64,000 bases of DNA from Ruania alkalisoli (GCF_014960965.1 NZ_CP063169.1:4311581-4375580), one strand, 5' to 3'. Numbered from the stretch's first letter, positions 7,520 to 17,144 are shown. Notes: generated by a model not told the origin, from the sequence alone. A program made the numbers and translations.

Positions 7520-9079
7520 CTAGGTGAGCACGGGGTCGTGGCACACGGTGGCCGGGTTCTCGGGAAATCCGGTGATACCGCGCGACTTGTCGAACTGATA
7601 GATCCGGGTGCGCTCCCACACCTCGTACGGCTGCGTCCACAGATGTGTGCCTTCGGCCCCATCGACCAAGGCTGCCGAGCAGCCCTCAGCGATCAGGTCC
7701 TCGATCAAGGCACGGGTGAGTTCGGCGACCACGCCGGGGTGCTCGTGCTGCAGCGCTGTCAGCTCGTCCGGGTCGGATTCGACGTCGAAGAGCAATCGAT
7801 GGCCACCGTTGGCGAGGAAGATCAGCTTCCATCGATCCTGCACAACCATCGCCTTGAACCGCCGGGTCCGTGGCCTGCCGTGATAGCCGATCAGGCGACG
7901 GCGGGGCGCACCTCGACCTAGCAGTGTTCCCAGGACATCGTGCCCCTGACGCAGGTCCGGACGTCCAGCAGCCGTTGTGCAGATCCCGAAGATGTCCGTG
8001 AGGCAGACCAGGTCAGCACATGCCTGATCCGCAGGGAGCATCCGTGGCCAGCTCAGCAGGAACGGGATTCTGGTGGAGGCTTCGAAGAAGCTCTCTTTCT
8101 GCCAGCCAGAGTGATCGCCCAGAAGGTCCCCGTGGTCGGAGACGAAGCAGATCAGCACATTGTCCGGATCCGGGAGACGATCGACCGCATCCAGGATCGT
8201 GCCGATACAGGCGTCGATGTAGCTGATCTCGCCGTAATAGCGAGCTTTCAGGGACCGCGCCCGGTCGTCGTCGACGTTCTCGGCGAACGTCATCGCGTTC
8301 ATCCACGGCAACTGCTGGTCGAGGTGGTCGACGTCGAGGTCTCCACGCACAGGTAGCGGCATGCGGTCCGGGTCGTACATGCGGTGATACGGCATCGGCG
8401 GGGCAAACGGCGGGTGCGGGCCGATGAACGAGACCGCACCGAAGAAGGGGCGCGGATCTGGCTGTTCGATCTGCTCGACGGCCCGGTCGGCGGCCCACGC
8501 CTCGACCGTCAGGCTCGCTGGAAGCGGGCTCGTCTGGGGCATGTAGTACATCTCGGTGCGTTCACCCATCAGGGCATCCACCCAGTCGTACTCGGCGTGC
8601 TCGGTCGAGATCCACGATGCGTACGAGTCCCGGGCCCGCTGATCGGGCGTCTCGTACTGTTCCTCACTGTGCAGGTGCACCTCGAAACCCACGTCAGCGT
8701 CCCACGGGCTGGTGTGGAACTTGCCGATCCCGAACGTTCGGTAACCGCGCTCTCTCATCGCTTCGGCCAGGTACGGGCCCTGCTCCGCCCTCAGACGCTC
8801 ATGACGACCTGGCGGAAGGCGGTTGTCCCAGATGTCGGTTCGGGTGGGTTCGCAGCCGGACCGGAGGGTATACCGCGCCGGGACGCATACGGGCGTGGTG
8901 GAGTACCCGCGCTCGAAGGTGAGCCCGCGCCGTACCAGCCGGTCCAGGTGGGGCGTGTGGATCTCGGTGTTTCCTCGACAGGCGATGGTGTCGAACCGCT
9001 GCTGGTCCGTCATGATCAGCAGCACATGAGGGCGATCATCCGCACCCACACGCGTGCGTCCCGCGGCGCTACGGCTCAT
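7520..9079 (-). CDS. Cysteine-type sulfatase
   Basis: I place the start at the ATG at 9079 because it overlaps the upstream stop (ATGA) and leaves a 519-residue protein; a longer frame from 9124 would run into the previous gene. VLLIMTDQQRFD gives the N-terminal metal ligands and PVCVPARYTLRSG (Cys about residue 65) is the formylglycine motif. FVSDHGDLLGDHSGWQKESFFEAS is the second conserved block, characteristic of the choline-sulfatase/phosphonate-monoester-hydrolase-like branch. There is no signal peptide. It lies between the trehalase-like hydrolase and the Tat-exported pair and is one of six sulfatases in the locus. Confidence 0.92.
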   Translation of the reverse strand: MSRSAAGRTRVGADDRPHVLLIMTDQQRFDTIACRGNTEIHTPHLDRLVRRGLTFERGYSTTPVCVPARYTLRSGCEPTRTDIWDNRLPPGRHERLRAEQGPYLAEAMRERGYRTFGIGKFHTSPWDADVGFEVHLHSEEQYETPDQRARDSYASWISTEHAEYDWVDALMGERTEMYYMPQTSPLPASLTVEAWAADRAVEQIEQPDPRPFFGAVSFIGPHPPFAPPMPYHRMYDPDRMPLPVRGDLDVDHLDQQLPWMNAMTFAENVDDDRARSLKARYYGEISYIDACIGTILDAVDRLPDPDNVLICFVSDHGDLLGDHSGWQKESFFEASTRIPFLLSWPRMLPADQACADLVCLTDIFGICTTAAGRPDLRQGHDVLGTLLGRGAPRRRLIGYHGRPRTRRFKAMVVQDRWKLIFLANGGHRLLFDVESDPDELTALQHEHPGVVAELTRALIEDLIAEGCSAALVDGAEGTHLWTQPYEVWERTRIYQFDKSRGITGFPENPATVCHDPVLT

Positions 9080-10356
9080 CGGAGATCCCCGGATGGCGTC
9101 GGCAGGTCGAGATCTCTCAGCCACCAGTCCGCCCCGTGCTCGAGGTCGGTCACCAGTTGCGGCAGCATCAGTCCCCAGCTCCCGATACCGCGCGCGGCCA
9201 GACCTTCACCGGATTCTGCGCTGAAGTTCTCGAACAACGCGCCATGCTCGTCGAGGGCGTTGGCGTGTACTGCCAGGATCCGCTCCGCGACCGTCCATGC
9301 GTGATCGCGGTAGCCGTACCGGGACAGATAGTGCGCTGCGAAGTAGGAGTGCAGTGCCCAGATCGGCCCCTGCCAGTTGGAACACGTCGCCGTCTCACCG
9401 GCTGGTCCCTGCCATGGGCCGTGCCCCATGGGCATAGCGAGCCCGTTCACGGCGTTCGAGTAGTGCACATCGGACCTGCTCAGCGAGCGGATTCCGTAGT
9501 CGCTCCACAGGTGCTCCGGTGCCAGCACGTACCGTTCGATCACCCGTTGGGCTCGATCCTCGGGGACGAGGCCGAGCCAGAGGGGCCACAGGTTCGACGC
9601 GTGCACTGAGCGGATGGGGTGTGACTCGTCTCGTCGTAGCGGAGGTATGTAGAGGCTGTAGTAGTAGTCGTCCTCGCCATCCCAGAGCACGCGGCCGATG
9701 CTCGCGGTGAGGCGCTGTGCGAGGGCACGGTGCCGTCGAACTCGTCCGTGGTCTCCGGCGCGCTCGGCGAGCCAGGCGAACGCCGTGTGCTCGAGGACCA
9801 TCTGGGCGTTCAGGTCGACCGCCTGCACGGCATTGGGCTCCCATGCCCAGTTCGCCGTCGCATTGTCAGCGAATCCCTCATCGACGTGGGTCCAGGTGAG
9901 AAGGCCATCTCGACCGAGCTGGTGGATATGGCGGTAGTCGAGATAGGACTCGATACGTTCCAAACCGTCAGATCCGAGCCAGTCGATCGAGTTCGTCTCG
10001 CGGGAGAGCACGAAGGCTCCAGTCGCGAGAAAAGGACGTACCTGATATGGCGGAGCGCTGTACCGGTCCCGGCCGATCCGTCTCTGCCCCTTTCCGTCCG
10101 GGCTGATGTGTTCGATCAGGTTGAGCAGGCTGTCACGCAACGGTTCCGGGTCGCCGTCGATGAGATACGCGGCACCAGCCCAGACGGCATCCCAGTCGGT
10201 GAGATCGGGATAGGTCGTGCCTGCTCCGGCCGAGAGATAGGGCCGCGTGAGCAGCCCGTCGGCCGGACGCAGCAGATCAGGCTTGACCTGCATGCGGTGA
10301 GCACCGATCAGATCGGCGTCCCGCGCGAGCTTGGTGCGCTCGTCGGGGGTCGGCAT
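9076..10356 (-). CDS. Trehalase/GH63-like (alpha/alpha)6-barrel glycoside hydrolase
   Basis: This 426-residue protein has features of the trehalase, glucosylglycerate hydrolase and debranching clan: an alternating helical pattern, EGFADNATANWAWEPNAVQAVDLNAQ in the middle, and a C-terminal SNWQGPIWALHSYFAAHYL that corresponds to the NWRGPxW signature of GH63-type enzymes. It has no signal peptide, so it should act in the cytoplasm on an imported oligosaccharide. It overlaps the downstream sulfatase start by 4 bp and follows the oligopeptide-type binding protein by about 40 bp. The sugar cleaved is unknown; a glycosidase for a sulfated or acidic sugar would fit the neighbours. Confidence 0.75.
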   Translation of the reverse strand: MPTPDERTKLARDADLIGAHRMQVKPDLLRPADGLLTRPYLSAGAGTTYPDLTDWDAVWAGAAYLIDGDPEPLRDSLLNLIEHISPDGKGQRRIGRDRYSAPPYQVRPFLATGAFVLSRETNSIDWLGSDGLERIESYLDYRHIHQLGRDGLLTWTHVDEGFADNATANWAWEPNAVQAVDLNAQMVLEHTAFAWLAERAGDHGRVRRHRALAQRLTASIGRVLWDGEDDYYYSLYIPPLRRDESHPIRSVHASNLWPLWLGLVPEDRAQRVIERYVLAPEHLWSDYGIRSLSRSDVHYSNAVNGLAMPMGHGPWQGPAGETATCSNWQGPIWALHSYFAAHYLSRYGYRDHAWTVAERILAVHANALDEHGALFENFSAESGEGLAARGIGSWGLMLPQLVTDLEHGADWWLRDLDLPTPSGDLR

Positions 10357-10396
10357 GGAAACTCCTCGCTCGTCGTGGATCGTGCCTGCCGGGAGG

Positions 10397-12376
10397 TCAG
10401 CTACGGAAGTACTGACAGGGGTTGGTCGTGGCAGGATTCGAATACGCGCCGGTGGTGAGTTCGGCAGGAACGTTGTGGAAGTCGTTCTTGACGATTCCGA
10501 CTCCGCCCTCCCACAAGGTCACTCCGATGGTGTAGAACTCCTCCTTTGCGATGGCGAGGATCTCCTGCATCAGCGCGTTCTGATCGTCGGCGGACGCCGT
10601 CGTCGTGATCTGGTCGTAGAGGTCCATCTGCCGCCGAACGGCCTCGGGAGGCTCCTGCCCCGACTCGCCACGGCTGGCGTACCACTGCGCCCACGGGACG
10701 GCGTACCGACTGAACGTGTCGTAGGGAAAGTAGAGGCTGGGGTGCAGCAGTGCGTTCAGGCCACCGACTGCGAAATGGACCGCCGCGTCGTGATGATTGC
10801 CGGCCTGGCGTTCCAGGAACAGGGACATGTCTTCGGGCGAGACCGACACCTCGATCCCGACAGCCAGCCACTGTTGCCGGACGAGCTCCATCGTGTCCAC
10901 GTCGGGACCACGCTGGGAAGCGACCTCGACGTCGAAGGAGATCGGATTGCCGTCCGGACCGAGGCGCATTCCGTCACTGTTGGTCTCCGAGTACCCGGCC
11001 CGGTCGAGATGCTCGTTCGCCAGGTCGAGGTCGAACTCGGTGTACTGCGTGGCCATCTCCTCGTCGTAGAAGTCGGACTCTGGCCGCGGAGCAGCTTGGA
11101 AGGGCTCCCCTTGGCGGGCGTAGACCGCATCGATGATCGTCTGGCGGTCGATCGCGTGTGAGAGACCGATCCGGAAGTCCTTGTTGTTGAAGATCTCACG
11201 CTTGACGGGGTCCTGATGCGAGAGGTTGAGATGGATCACCGGCACCGTGGAGTGCGACTTCACGGTGGTGACGAAGTGATAGTCGGCGGACTCCTGGTTG
11301 TCGGCGAGAAGCGGCCTGTTCGCGGCATCGCCGATGTTGGGAAAGTGGAAGTCGATCTCGCCGTTGACGGCGTTGAGCACCAGGGTCTCGGTCTCGGACA
11401 CGACCGCGTAGCGCACCTCGTCGAGGTAGGGCAGCTGGCTCCCGTCCGGATCGACCTTCCAGTAGTACGGATTGCGGCGGGCAACCAGCTCTTGGACGTC
11501 CTCGTTCACGCCGTGGTCAAGGCTCCACCCGCACAGGGTGGGCAACTCGGCGTTGTTGAAGCGGGTGGTGAACGTGCCCCCCTTGGCCTCGAACAGCTCG
11601 ACCCAGGTGCTCAGACCCGCATCCGAGATCGTGGAGTCGATGTCCTCGGCAAAGTCCGGGTGGAACTGCTGCAGGTAGTGCTTCGGGACTCGGGTGATCA
11701 GGTCCCCCTCCTGGGCTAGCTTGGCGAGGAACAGCCCGTTCGGTTCGTCGAAGATGAAGGTGACTGTCTGCTCGTCGACCTTCTGGACCGTGACCGGGGC
11801 ACCGGCCGAGGTGAGCCAGTTGGCCTTCGCCGGCGTGAGGTCCTCGTTCAGGAAGACAGCCTCGTACCAGAACATGATGTCGTCGGCGGTGAAAGGCTCG
11901 CCATCCGACCAGCGCATCCCGTTGCGGAGCCGGAACGTGTACTCCGTGCCCTCGTCGTTGTACTCGAACGACTCGGCGACGTTCGCCGTGACTCCAGCCG
12001 CTGTGAGGTCGGTGGTGTTGGGGAGGAATCGGACCAGGTGCTCGTAGCCAATGGTGTCCTCGACCCATGCCGACGCGTTCGCCTGCTTCAGGACAGCCGT
12101 TCGCCAGGCGCCACCGTAGCGCCCGACCTCGTCGTTCGGTTCGACGACGAGTGGGGTGCTGGGGAGGCGTTCTTCGACCGGAGGAAGCTCTCCGGCTTCG
12201 ACCTGCGCGGCGAGATCCGGGGCCTCTCGGCCTTTCGCGCCCGTTGGCTCGGTGGTTCCCGGGTCGGTGTCGTCGAGCATGTCGCACCCGCCGAGAGCTA
12301 TAGCCGTGGCCATCGTCCCGCCTCCCCAGGCGAGGAACTGACGGCGAGGAAGTGTGGAAGGTCTGGTCTGCATCAT
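10397..12376 (-). CDS. Opp/Dpp-type substrate-binding Tat-lipoprotein (family 5)
   Basis: I start at the double ATG at 12371-12376, preceded by an AAAGAGG-like ribosome site, which gives 659 residues. It opens with a twin-arginine motif (LPRRQFLAWGGG) and a lipobox ending LGGC, so it is probably a Tat-secreted lipoprotein. The body (YTFRLRNGMRWSDGEPFTADD, then VPVIHLNLSHQDPVKREIF) is typical of family 5 binding proteins used for peptides, and in many bacteria also for oligosaccharides. It is divergent from the matching permeases. Context suggests it captures oligosaccharides rather than peptides. Confidence 0.9.
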   Translation of the reverse strand: MMQTRPSTLPRRQFLAWGGGTMATAIALGGCDMLDDTDPGTTEPTGAKGREAPDLAAQVEAGELPPVEERLPSTPLVVEPNDEVGRYGGAWRTAVLKQANASAWVEDTIGYEHLVRFLPNTTDLTAAGVTANVAESFEYNDEGTEYTFRLRNGMRWSDGEPFTADDIMFWYEAVFLNEDLTPAKANWLTSAGAPVTVQKVDEQTVTFIFDEPNGLFLAKLAQEGDLITRVPKHYLQQFHPDFAEDIDSTISDAGLSTWVELFEAKGGTFTTRFNNAELPTLCGWSLDHGVNEDVQELVARRNPYYWKVDPDGSQLPYLDEVRYAVVSETETLVLNAVNGEIDFHFPNIGDAANRPLLADNQESADYHFVTTVKSHSTVPVIHLNLSHQDPVKREIFNNKDFRIGLSHAIDRQTIIDAVYARQGEPFQAAPRPESDFYDEEMATQYTEFDLDLANEHLDRAGYSETNSDGMRLGPDGNPISFDVEVASQRGPDVDTMELVRQQWLAVGIEVSVSPEDMSLFLERQAGNHHDAAVHFAVGGLNALLHPSLYFPYDTFSRYAVPWAQWYASRGESGQEPPEAVRRQMDLYDQITTTASADDQNALMQEILAIAKEEFYTIGVTLWEGGVGIVKNDFHNVPAELTTGAYSNPATTNPCQYFRS

Positions 12377-12709
12377 CGATCTCGGCCTCTTTGCTTGTCG
12401 ACGGAACTGGGACGCCGCTGTCGCCGTCCTGGGCTGCCGAGACGGCACTACACGCCTTCCCAGCAGTCTCGATACGTTGCAATTCTGTTGCGTGACACCG
12501 ATCCACAATGCCTTGCGCTGCCTGACCTCTACCGCGTGATCTAGCGGTTTCGTGCGACCTAGCGGCTGTGACACTGCCGAACCGGTTGGCACGAAAGTAC
12601 TCTGATACGATACAAAGCGCAACTGTCAGTGGCGACACACGCAAGGAAGGATCTCGATGATGCGACCGGCCACTCCGTGCCGCACCCTCAGGGCGGGGGG
12701 CTACTGCTC
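12377..12709. promoter_or_regulatory. Divergent promoter region of the sulfatase/transport locus
   Basis: This gap separates the binding-protein operon (minus) from the permease operon (plus). It contains a TGATACGATACA site at 12603-12614, an AACCGGTT palindrome at 12580-12587 and two direct copies of CTAGCGG (near 12541 and 12559). A possible plus-strand -35 TTGGCA at 12586-12591 stands 17 bp before GATACA. On the minus strand TTGCGC, 17 bp, TACTTT is a possible promoter over the same site. These promoter calls are tentative. Confidence 0.5.
12603..12614. promoter_or_regulatory. Candidate LacI-type operator TGATACGATACA
   Basis: It matches TGAWWCGAWWCA, shared with 22563-22574 and 23826-23837. 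It lies between the two divergent arms, within or beside the likely -10 region. The dyad symmetry here is poor, so the call depends on the other two copies. Confidence 0.45.
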
Positions 12710-12716
12710 GTGCTGA
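12657..12716 (+). CDS. Possible 19-residue leader peptide upstream of the permease
   Basis: A very good ribosome site (AAGGAAGG) is followed after 7-8 bp by ATGATG, but this frame stops after 19 codons and the peptide ends YCSC. The stop at 12714-12716 overlaps the GTG start of the permease at 12710. This could be a translationally coupled leader, or chance spacing in front of a poorly defined permease start. Confidence 0.25.
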   Translation: MMRPATPCRTLRAGGYCSC

Positions 12717-13663
12717 AGTTCCTTGCGCGTCGGTTGGTGTATATGGTGCCGACGTTGTTGTTGATCTCGGTGGCCTCGTTTGTGATCATTCAGTTGCCGC
12801 CGGGTGATTATGCGACGTCGTATGTGGCCCGGTTGGAGGCTGAGGGGCAGGCGGTGGACACCGCGCAGCTGGCGGCGTTGCGGGAGCGGTTCGGGTTGGG
12901 GGATCCGATCTGGGTGCAGTACTGGAAGTGGATCTCGGGGATCCTGCTGCATGGGGACTTCGGGTATTCGTTCGACTATGCCGCCCCCGTATCGGGGTTG
13001 TTGGCCGACCGGTTGCCGCTGACGGTGATCTTGTCGATCTCGACGTTGTTGTTCACGTGGGCGGTGGCGTTGCCGATCGGGGTGTACTCGGCGTTGAAGC
13101 AGTACTCCCCCGGTGACTACATCGTGACGACGTTGGGGTTTTTGGGGTTGGCGACTCCGAACTTCCTGCTGGCGTTGATCATGATGTGGTTCGCGTTCTC
13201 CACGTTCGGGTTGAGTGTGGGCAAGAACAACCTGCCCACGTTCCTCATCGCGATCGTCGTGTTGGGCACTGCCGGGACGGCGGGGTTGATCCGGATCTTG
13301 CGGGCGAACCTGCTCGATGAGCTGCGCAAACCGTATGTGGTCGCCGCCCGGGCTCAGGGGATGGCCGAAGGGCCGCTGCTGCTGCGCTACCCGCTGCGGG
13401 TCGCGCTGAACCCGTTCATCTCCACCATCGGATGGTTACTGCCCGGGATCATCGGCGGTGAAGTGATCGTGGCCCAGGTCGCGAACCTGAACACCATCGG
13501 CCCGCTGCTGCTGGGGGCGCTACGCAGCCAGGACATGTACCTAGCCGGGTCGATCATCCTGATCACCGCGGTGCTCACGGTGATCGGGACCCTGCTGTCG
13601 GATCTGGCCCTGGCCTGGGCCGACCCGAGAGTCCGGCTACGCACCGTGGGAGGTGCCGCATGA
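12710..13663 (+). CDS. Opp/Dpp-type ABC transporter permease (DppB-like)
   Basis: Starting at the GTG at 12710 gives 317 residues beginning VLKFLARRLVYMVPTLLLIS, the usual N-terminus of DppB/OppB permeases. A longer frame from 12629 would add an atypical hydrophilic extension. Several membrane helices are clear, and the RAQGMAEGPLLLRYPLRVALNP segment near the end is the EAA-type coupling helix that contacts the ATPase. Its stop overlaps the next permease gene (ATGA). Together with the downstream permease and fused ATPase it forms the import complex for the binding protein encoded divergently. Confidence 0.88.
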   Translation: MLKFLARRLVYMVPTLLLISVASFVIIQLPPGDYATSYVARLEAEGQAVDTAQLAALRERFGLGDPIWVQYWKWISGILLHGDFGYSFDYAAPVSGLLADRLPLTVILSISTLLFTWAVALPIGVYSALKQYSPGDYIVTTLGFLGLATPNFLLALIMMWFAFSTFGLSVGKNNLPTFLIAIVVLGTAGTAGLIRILRANLLDELRKPYVVAARAQGMAEGPLLLRYPLRVALNPFISTIGWLLPGIIGGEVIVAQVANLNTIGPLLLGALRSQDMYLAGSIILITAVLTVIGTLLSDLALAWADPRVRLRTVGGAA

Positions 13664-14871
13664 GCGACCAGACCAGCCTCCCGGTCCCCGGGTCGAGCGG
13701 TCCATCACAGACGACACTCGGTGACCCGCCCGACGTGCCCACCAAGCCGAGCACCGCCCGGCGCGGCAAGAGCAGCGGGCAGGCCACGGCCTCCCAGTGG
13801 CGCTTGATCTGGCGGCGGTTCCGCAAGCACAAGCTGGCGATGATCGGCCTCACGGTGACCGGGTTCCTCTACCTGATCGCCGCGTTCGCGGGGTTCCTCG
13901 CCCCGTATACGACCACCGATCTGTCGGCTCAGCACACCTACGCCCCACCCACCTCGCTGCACCTGGTCGACACCAGTGGTGGGTCGTGGGACTGGGGGTT
14001 GCACTACTACGGCTACTTCGTGGAGCAGGACCCGGACACGTTGGCCCTGACCTACACCGTCGATGAGACCGCGAAGGTGCCGGTCGAGTTCTTCGCCCAA
14101 GGATCGACGTATGAGTTCTGGGGGCTGTTCACCACCAATGTGCACCTGCTCGGCCCAGCCGACCCGGGCACGGAGCACCCGATGTATCTCCTCGGCGCGG
14201 ACCGCCTCGGGCACGACTTGTTGTCGTTGATCATCCACGGCACCCGCATCTCCATGTCCGTGGGGCTGGTCGGAGTCACCCTCGCCTTCCTGTTGGGCAT
14301 CACCCTCGGTGGGGTATCCGGGTTCGTCGGCGGGAAGGTCGACACGATCATCCAACGCATCATCGAGCTGTTCATGTCGATCCCCACGCTGCCGTTGTGG
14401 TTGGGCTTGGCCGCCGCGATCCCCGGCGAATGGGGGCCAGTCACCCGGTATGTCGCGATCACCGTCGTGCTCTCCCTGGTCGGCTGGACCGGACTAGCCC
14501 GAGAAGTCCGCGGCCGGTTCCTATCCCTGCGGGAAGAGGACTTCGTCACCGCTGCCCGCCTCGACGGGGCCAAACAGCCGGCGATCATCTTCTCCCACAT
14601 GCTGCCCTCCTTCACCTCCCACCTGATCGCCACCCTCACGTTGTCGATCCCGGCGATGATCCTCGCCGAGACCGCGCTGTCCTTCCTCGGTCTCGGACTT
14701 CAGCCGCCGACGGTCTCCTGGGGTGTGCTGCTCCAAGAAGCACAGAACCTGCGCGTGATCGCCTCCGCCCCCTGGTTACTACTGCCCGGCGCAGCCGTCG
14801 TCGCAGCTGTGCTCTCACTGAACTTCCTCGGCGACGGCCTGCGCGACAGCGCCGACCCCTACCGATCATGA
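13660..14871 (+). CDS. Opp/Dpp-type ABC transporter permease (DppC-like)
   Basis: A 403-residue second permease. After a hydrophilic start it carries WRRFRKHKLAMIGLTVTGFLYLIAAFAGFLAPY, the standard DppC opening helix. A long extramembrane insertion (about residues 85-180) precedes LGADRLGHDLLSLIIHGTRISMSVG, and the EAA loop (AARLDGAKQPAIIFSHMLPS) comes later. The insertion makes it longer than peptide-type DppC and resembles the large periplasmic loop of oligosaccharide-associated relatives. ATGA overlaps link it to both neighbours. Confidence 0.9.
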   Translation: MSDQTSLPVPGSSGPSQTTLGDPPDVPTKPSTARRGKSSGQATASQWRLIWRRFRKHKLAMIGLTVTGFLYLIAAFAGFLAPYTTTDLSAQHTYAPPTSLHLVDTSGGSWDWGLHYYGYFVEQDPDTLALTYTVDETAKVPVEFFAQGSTYEFWGLFTTNVHLLGPADPGTEHPMYLLGADRLGHDLLSLIIHGTRISMSVGLVGVTLAFLLGITLGGVSGFVGGKVDTIIQRIIELFMSIPTLPLWLGLAAAIPGEWGPVTRYVAITVVLSLVGWTGLAREVRGRFLSLREEDFVTAARLDGAKQPAIIFSHMLPSFTSHLIATLTLSIPAMILAETALSFLGLGLQPPTVSWGVLLQEAQNLRVIASAPWLLLPGAAVVAAVLSLNFLGDGLRDSADPYRS

Positions 14872-17144
14872 CGGGACGAGCAATGACTTCTCACGCCCTC
14901 AGCCAGACCAGCAATGACACACCTGCCGGCCCGGTCACCAGCGAGGCCGTGCTCAGGGTGGAGGACCTACGCACCTACTTCCACACCGATGAGGGGGTGG
15001 TCAAGGCCGCCGACGGCGTCACCTTCGACGTCACCCGAGGCCGCACGACCTGCCTGGTCGGAGAATCCGGGTGCGGCAAATCGATCACCGCACGCTCCAT
15101 CGCCGGCCTCGTGCTGCCACCGGGCCGGATCGAGCGCGGTCACGCCTGGTTCCAGCCTGACACTGATGCCGACCCGGTGGATCTGGCCGCCTTGGACCCG
15201 ACCGGGGAACAAATCCGCAGCATCCGCGGGGGCGACATCGGGTTCGTGTTCCAGGAACCCGGAGCCTCCCTGTCACCGATGTACACCATCGGCACCCAGC
15301 TCGCGAGAGCCATCCGGTTGCACCAACCCATCAGCAAAGCTGAGGCGAAAGAGCAGGCAATCGAGCACCTGGCCCGAGTCGGGATCCCCAGCCCACACAC
15401 GAGGTTCGACGCCTACCCCTTCCAACTCTCCGGCGGCATGAACCAACGCGCCATGATCGCCATCGCCTTAGCGAACGACCCCGCGTTGCTCATCGCGGAC
15501 GAACCCACCACCGCCCTGGACGTGACCACCCAAGCCCGCATCCTCGACCTCCTCGCCAACCTGCAAGAAGAGACCGGGATGTCGATGCTGTTCATCACCC
15601 ACGACCTCGGCGTCGTCGCCGAAATCGCCGACGACGTCAGCGTCATGTACCTAGGCACCGTCGCCGAACGCGGCTCGGTCACCGACATCTTCGACCGCCC
15701 CCAACACCCCTACACCCAAGCCCTCCTCGAATCCATCCCCACCATCACCACCGACGGCACCAGCGAGGAGACCAGCGAGGAGACCAGCGACGGAGCCGGT
15801 GATGGGGGCCGCTTGCCGGCCATCCCGGGCAACGTCCCCCACCCCAACCAACGCCCCACCGGCTGCCCCTTCCACACCCGCTGCCAGTTCGCCATGCCCG
15901 GCCTCTGCGATGAGACCACCCCACACCCGATCGCCCTCGACGACGGGCGACTGGTCCGCTGCCACCTACGCGACCCCGACATCGAGAACCTCCCCCCGCA
16001 GGTCGTCACCGAACCCGACTCCGCCGAAAGCCCCGCACCCGCCCCGACCGCCTCACCCGCCCCACACGAGGCCCAACCCTCTGTAGATGAGGGGGAGCCG
16101 ATCATGTCGATCCGGGACCTGCAGGTGCACTTCCCCATCAAGTCCGGCTTCTTCGGCCGCACCACCGGACACGTGCACGCCGTCGACGGCGTGGACCTGA
16201 CCATCCACCGCGGTGAGACCCTTGGCCTCGTGGGCGAGTCCGGGTGCGGGAAAACCACCCTCGGACGCACCATCGTCCGCGCCCTGGACCCCACCGCAGG
16301 AACCATCACCTACCAAGGCGACACCAGCGAGGTGGACCTCACCAGCCTGGACAACCGCGCCCTGACCCCCTACCGGGGCCAGATCCGGATGATCTTCCAA
16401 GACCCCTTCACCTCGGTCAACCCCCGCAAAACCCTCCTCCAGATCATCGGCGAACCCCTACGCCGGCTCGGTGATGGCCAACCCCCCGGTGCGATCGCCG
16501 ACCAGGTAGGTCACATGCTCACCCGGGTGGGGCTACGCCCCGAATACATGCACCGCTACCCCCACGCCTTCTCCGGCGGCGAACGCCAACGCGTCAACAT
16601 CGCCCGCGCCCTGATCACCCGCCCCCGACTCGTCGTCGCCGACGAAGCCGTCTCCGCACTCGACGTCTCAGTCCGGGCCCAAATCCTCAACCTCCTCGCC
16701 GACCTCCAACAGGAATACAACCTCACCTACCTCTTCATCTCCCACGACCTGTCCGTCGTCGAACACCTCTGCGACCGCGTCGCCGTCATGTACCTCGGCA
16801 AAGTCGTCGAACAAGCCCCCACCAGGGAACTGTTCACCACCCCCCGACACCCCTACACCGAAGCCCTCCTCTCCGCGGTTCCGGTGCCAGATCCGCACCG
16901 CCGTGATCAGCGCCGGATCAGGTTGAACGACGAGCTTCCCGACCCGACCAACCCACCGGCCGGCTGCCCGTTCCACACCAGGTGCCCCCACCGCCGCGAT
17001 GAACGCTGCGACGACGAACGCCCCACCCTGGAACTGCTGGAACCCGCGCATCGCACCTCCTGCCACTACCCCCTCACCCCCAACCAAGACGGCCCACCCA
17101 CCAGAACACAGACCGGCACCACCGAACAGGACACACACGCATGA
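14868..17144 (+). CDS. Fused DppD-DppF double ATP-binding subunit
   Basis: The protein has 758 residues if it starts at the ATG at 14868, which overlaps the upstream stop (ATGA); the ATG at 14883 with a GGGACGAG site is an alternative. It contains two complete ABC domains. The first has Walker A GESGCGKS near residue 65 and signature LSGGMNQRAMIA. The second has GESGCGKT and signature FSGGERQRVNIA. Each ends in the Cys-rich oligopeptide-transporter module (GCPFHTRC). A short (TSEE)2-TSDG linker sits after the first ABC core. It powers the divergently paired importer. Confidence 0.92.
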   Translation: MTGRAMTSHALSQTSNDTPAGPVTSEAVLRVEDLRTYFHTDEGVVKAADGVTFDVTRGRTTCLVGESGCGKSITARSIAGLVLPPGRIERGHAWFQPDTDADPVDLAALDPTGEQIRSIRGGDIGFVFQEPGASLSPMYTIGTQLARAIRLHQPISKAEAKEQAIEHLARVGIPSPHTRFDAYPFQLSGGMNQRAMIAIALANDPALLIADEPTTALDVTTQARILDLLANLQEETGMSMLFITHDLGVVAEIADDVSVMYLGTVAERGSVTDIFDRPQHPYTQALLESIPTITTDGTSEETSEETSDGAGDGGRLPAIPGNVPHPNQRPTGCPFHTRCQFAMPGLCDETTPHPIALDDGRLVRCHLRDPDIENLPPQVVTEPDSAESPAPAPTASPAPHEAQPSVDEGEPIMSIRDLQVHFPIKSGFFGRTTGHVHAVDGVDLTIHRGETLGLVGESGCGKTTLGRTIVRALDPTAGTITYQGDTSEVDLTSLDNRALTPYRGQIRMIFQDPFTSVNPRKTLLQIIGEPLRRLGDGQPPGAIADQVGHMLTRVGLRPEYMHRYPHAFSGGERQRVNIARALITRPRLVVADEAVSALDVSVRAQILNLLADLQQEYNLTYLFISHDLSVVEHLCDRVAVMYLGKVVEQAPTRELFTTPRHPYTEALLSAVPVPDPHRRDQRRIRLNDELPDPTNPPAGCPFHTRCPHRRDERCDDERPTLELLEPAHRTSCHYPLTPNQDGPPTRTQTGTTEQDTHA

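Noticed and set aside
6317-7921. 534-codon open frame on the plus strand
   Set aside because: It runs antisense across two Tat-protein genes and a sulfatase with no domain features.
12629-12709. 27-residue N-terminal extension of the DppB-like permease
   Set aside because: It adds a hydrophilic stretch not seen in the family and its GTG has no ribosome site; the GTG at 12710 gives the usual N-terminus.
15763-15797. ACCAGCGAGGAG short tandem repeat
   Set aside because: It is only the coding sequence of a (TSEE)n linker between the two ABC domains; too short to be of interest alone.
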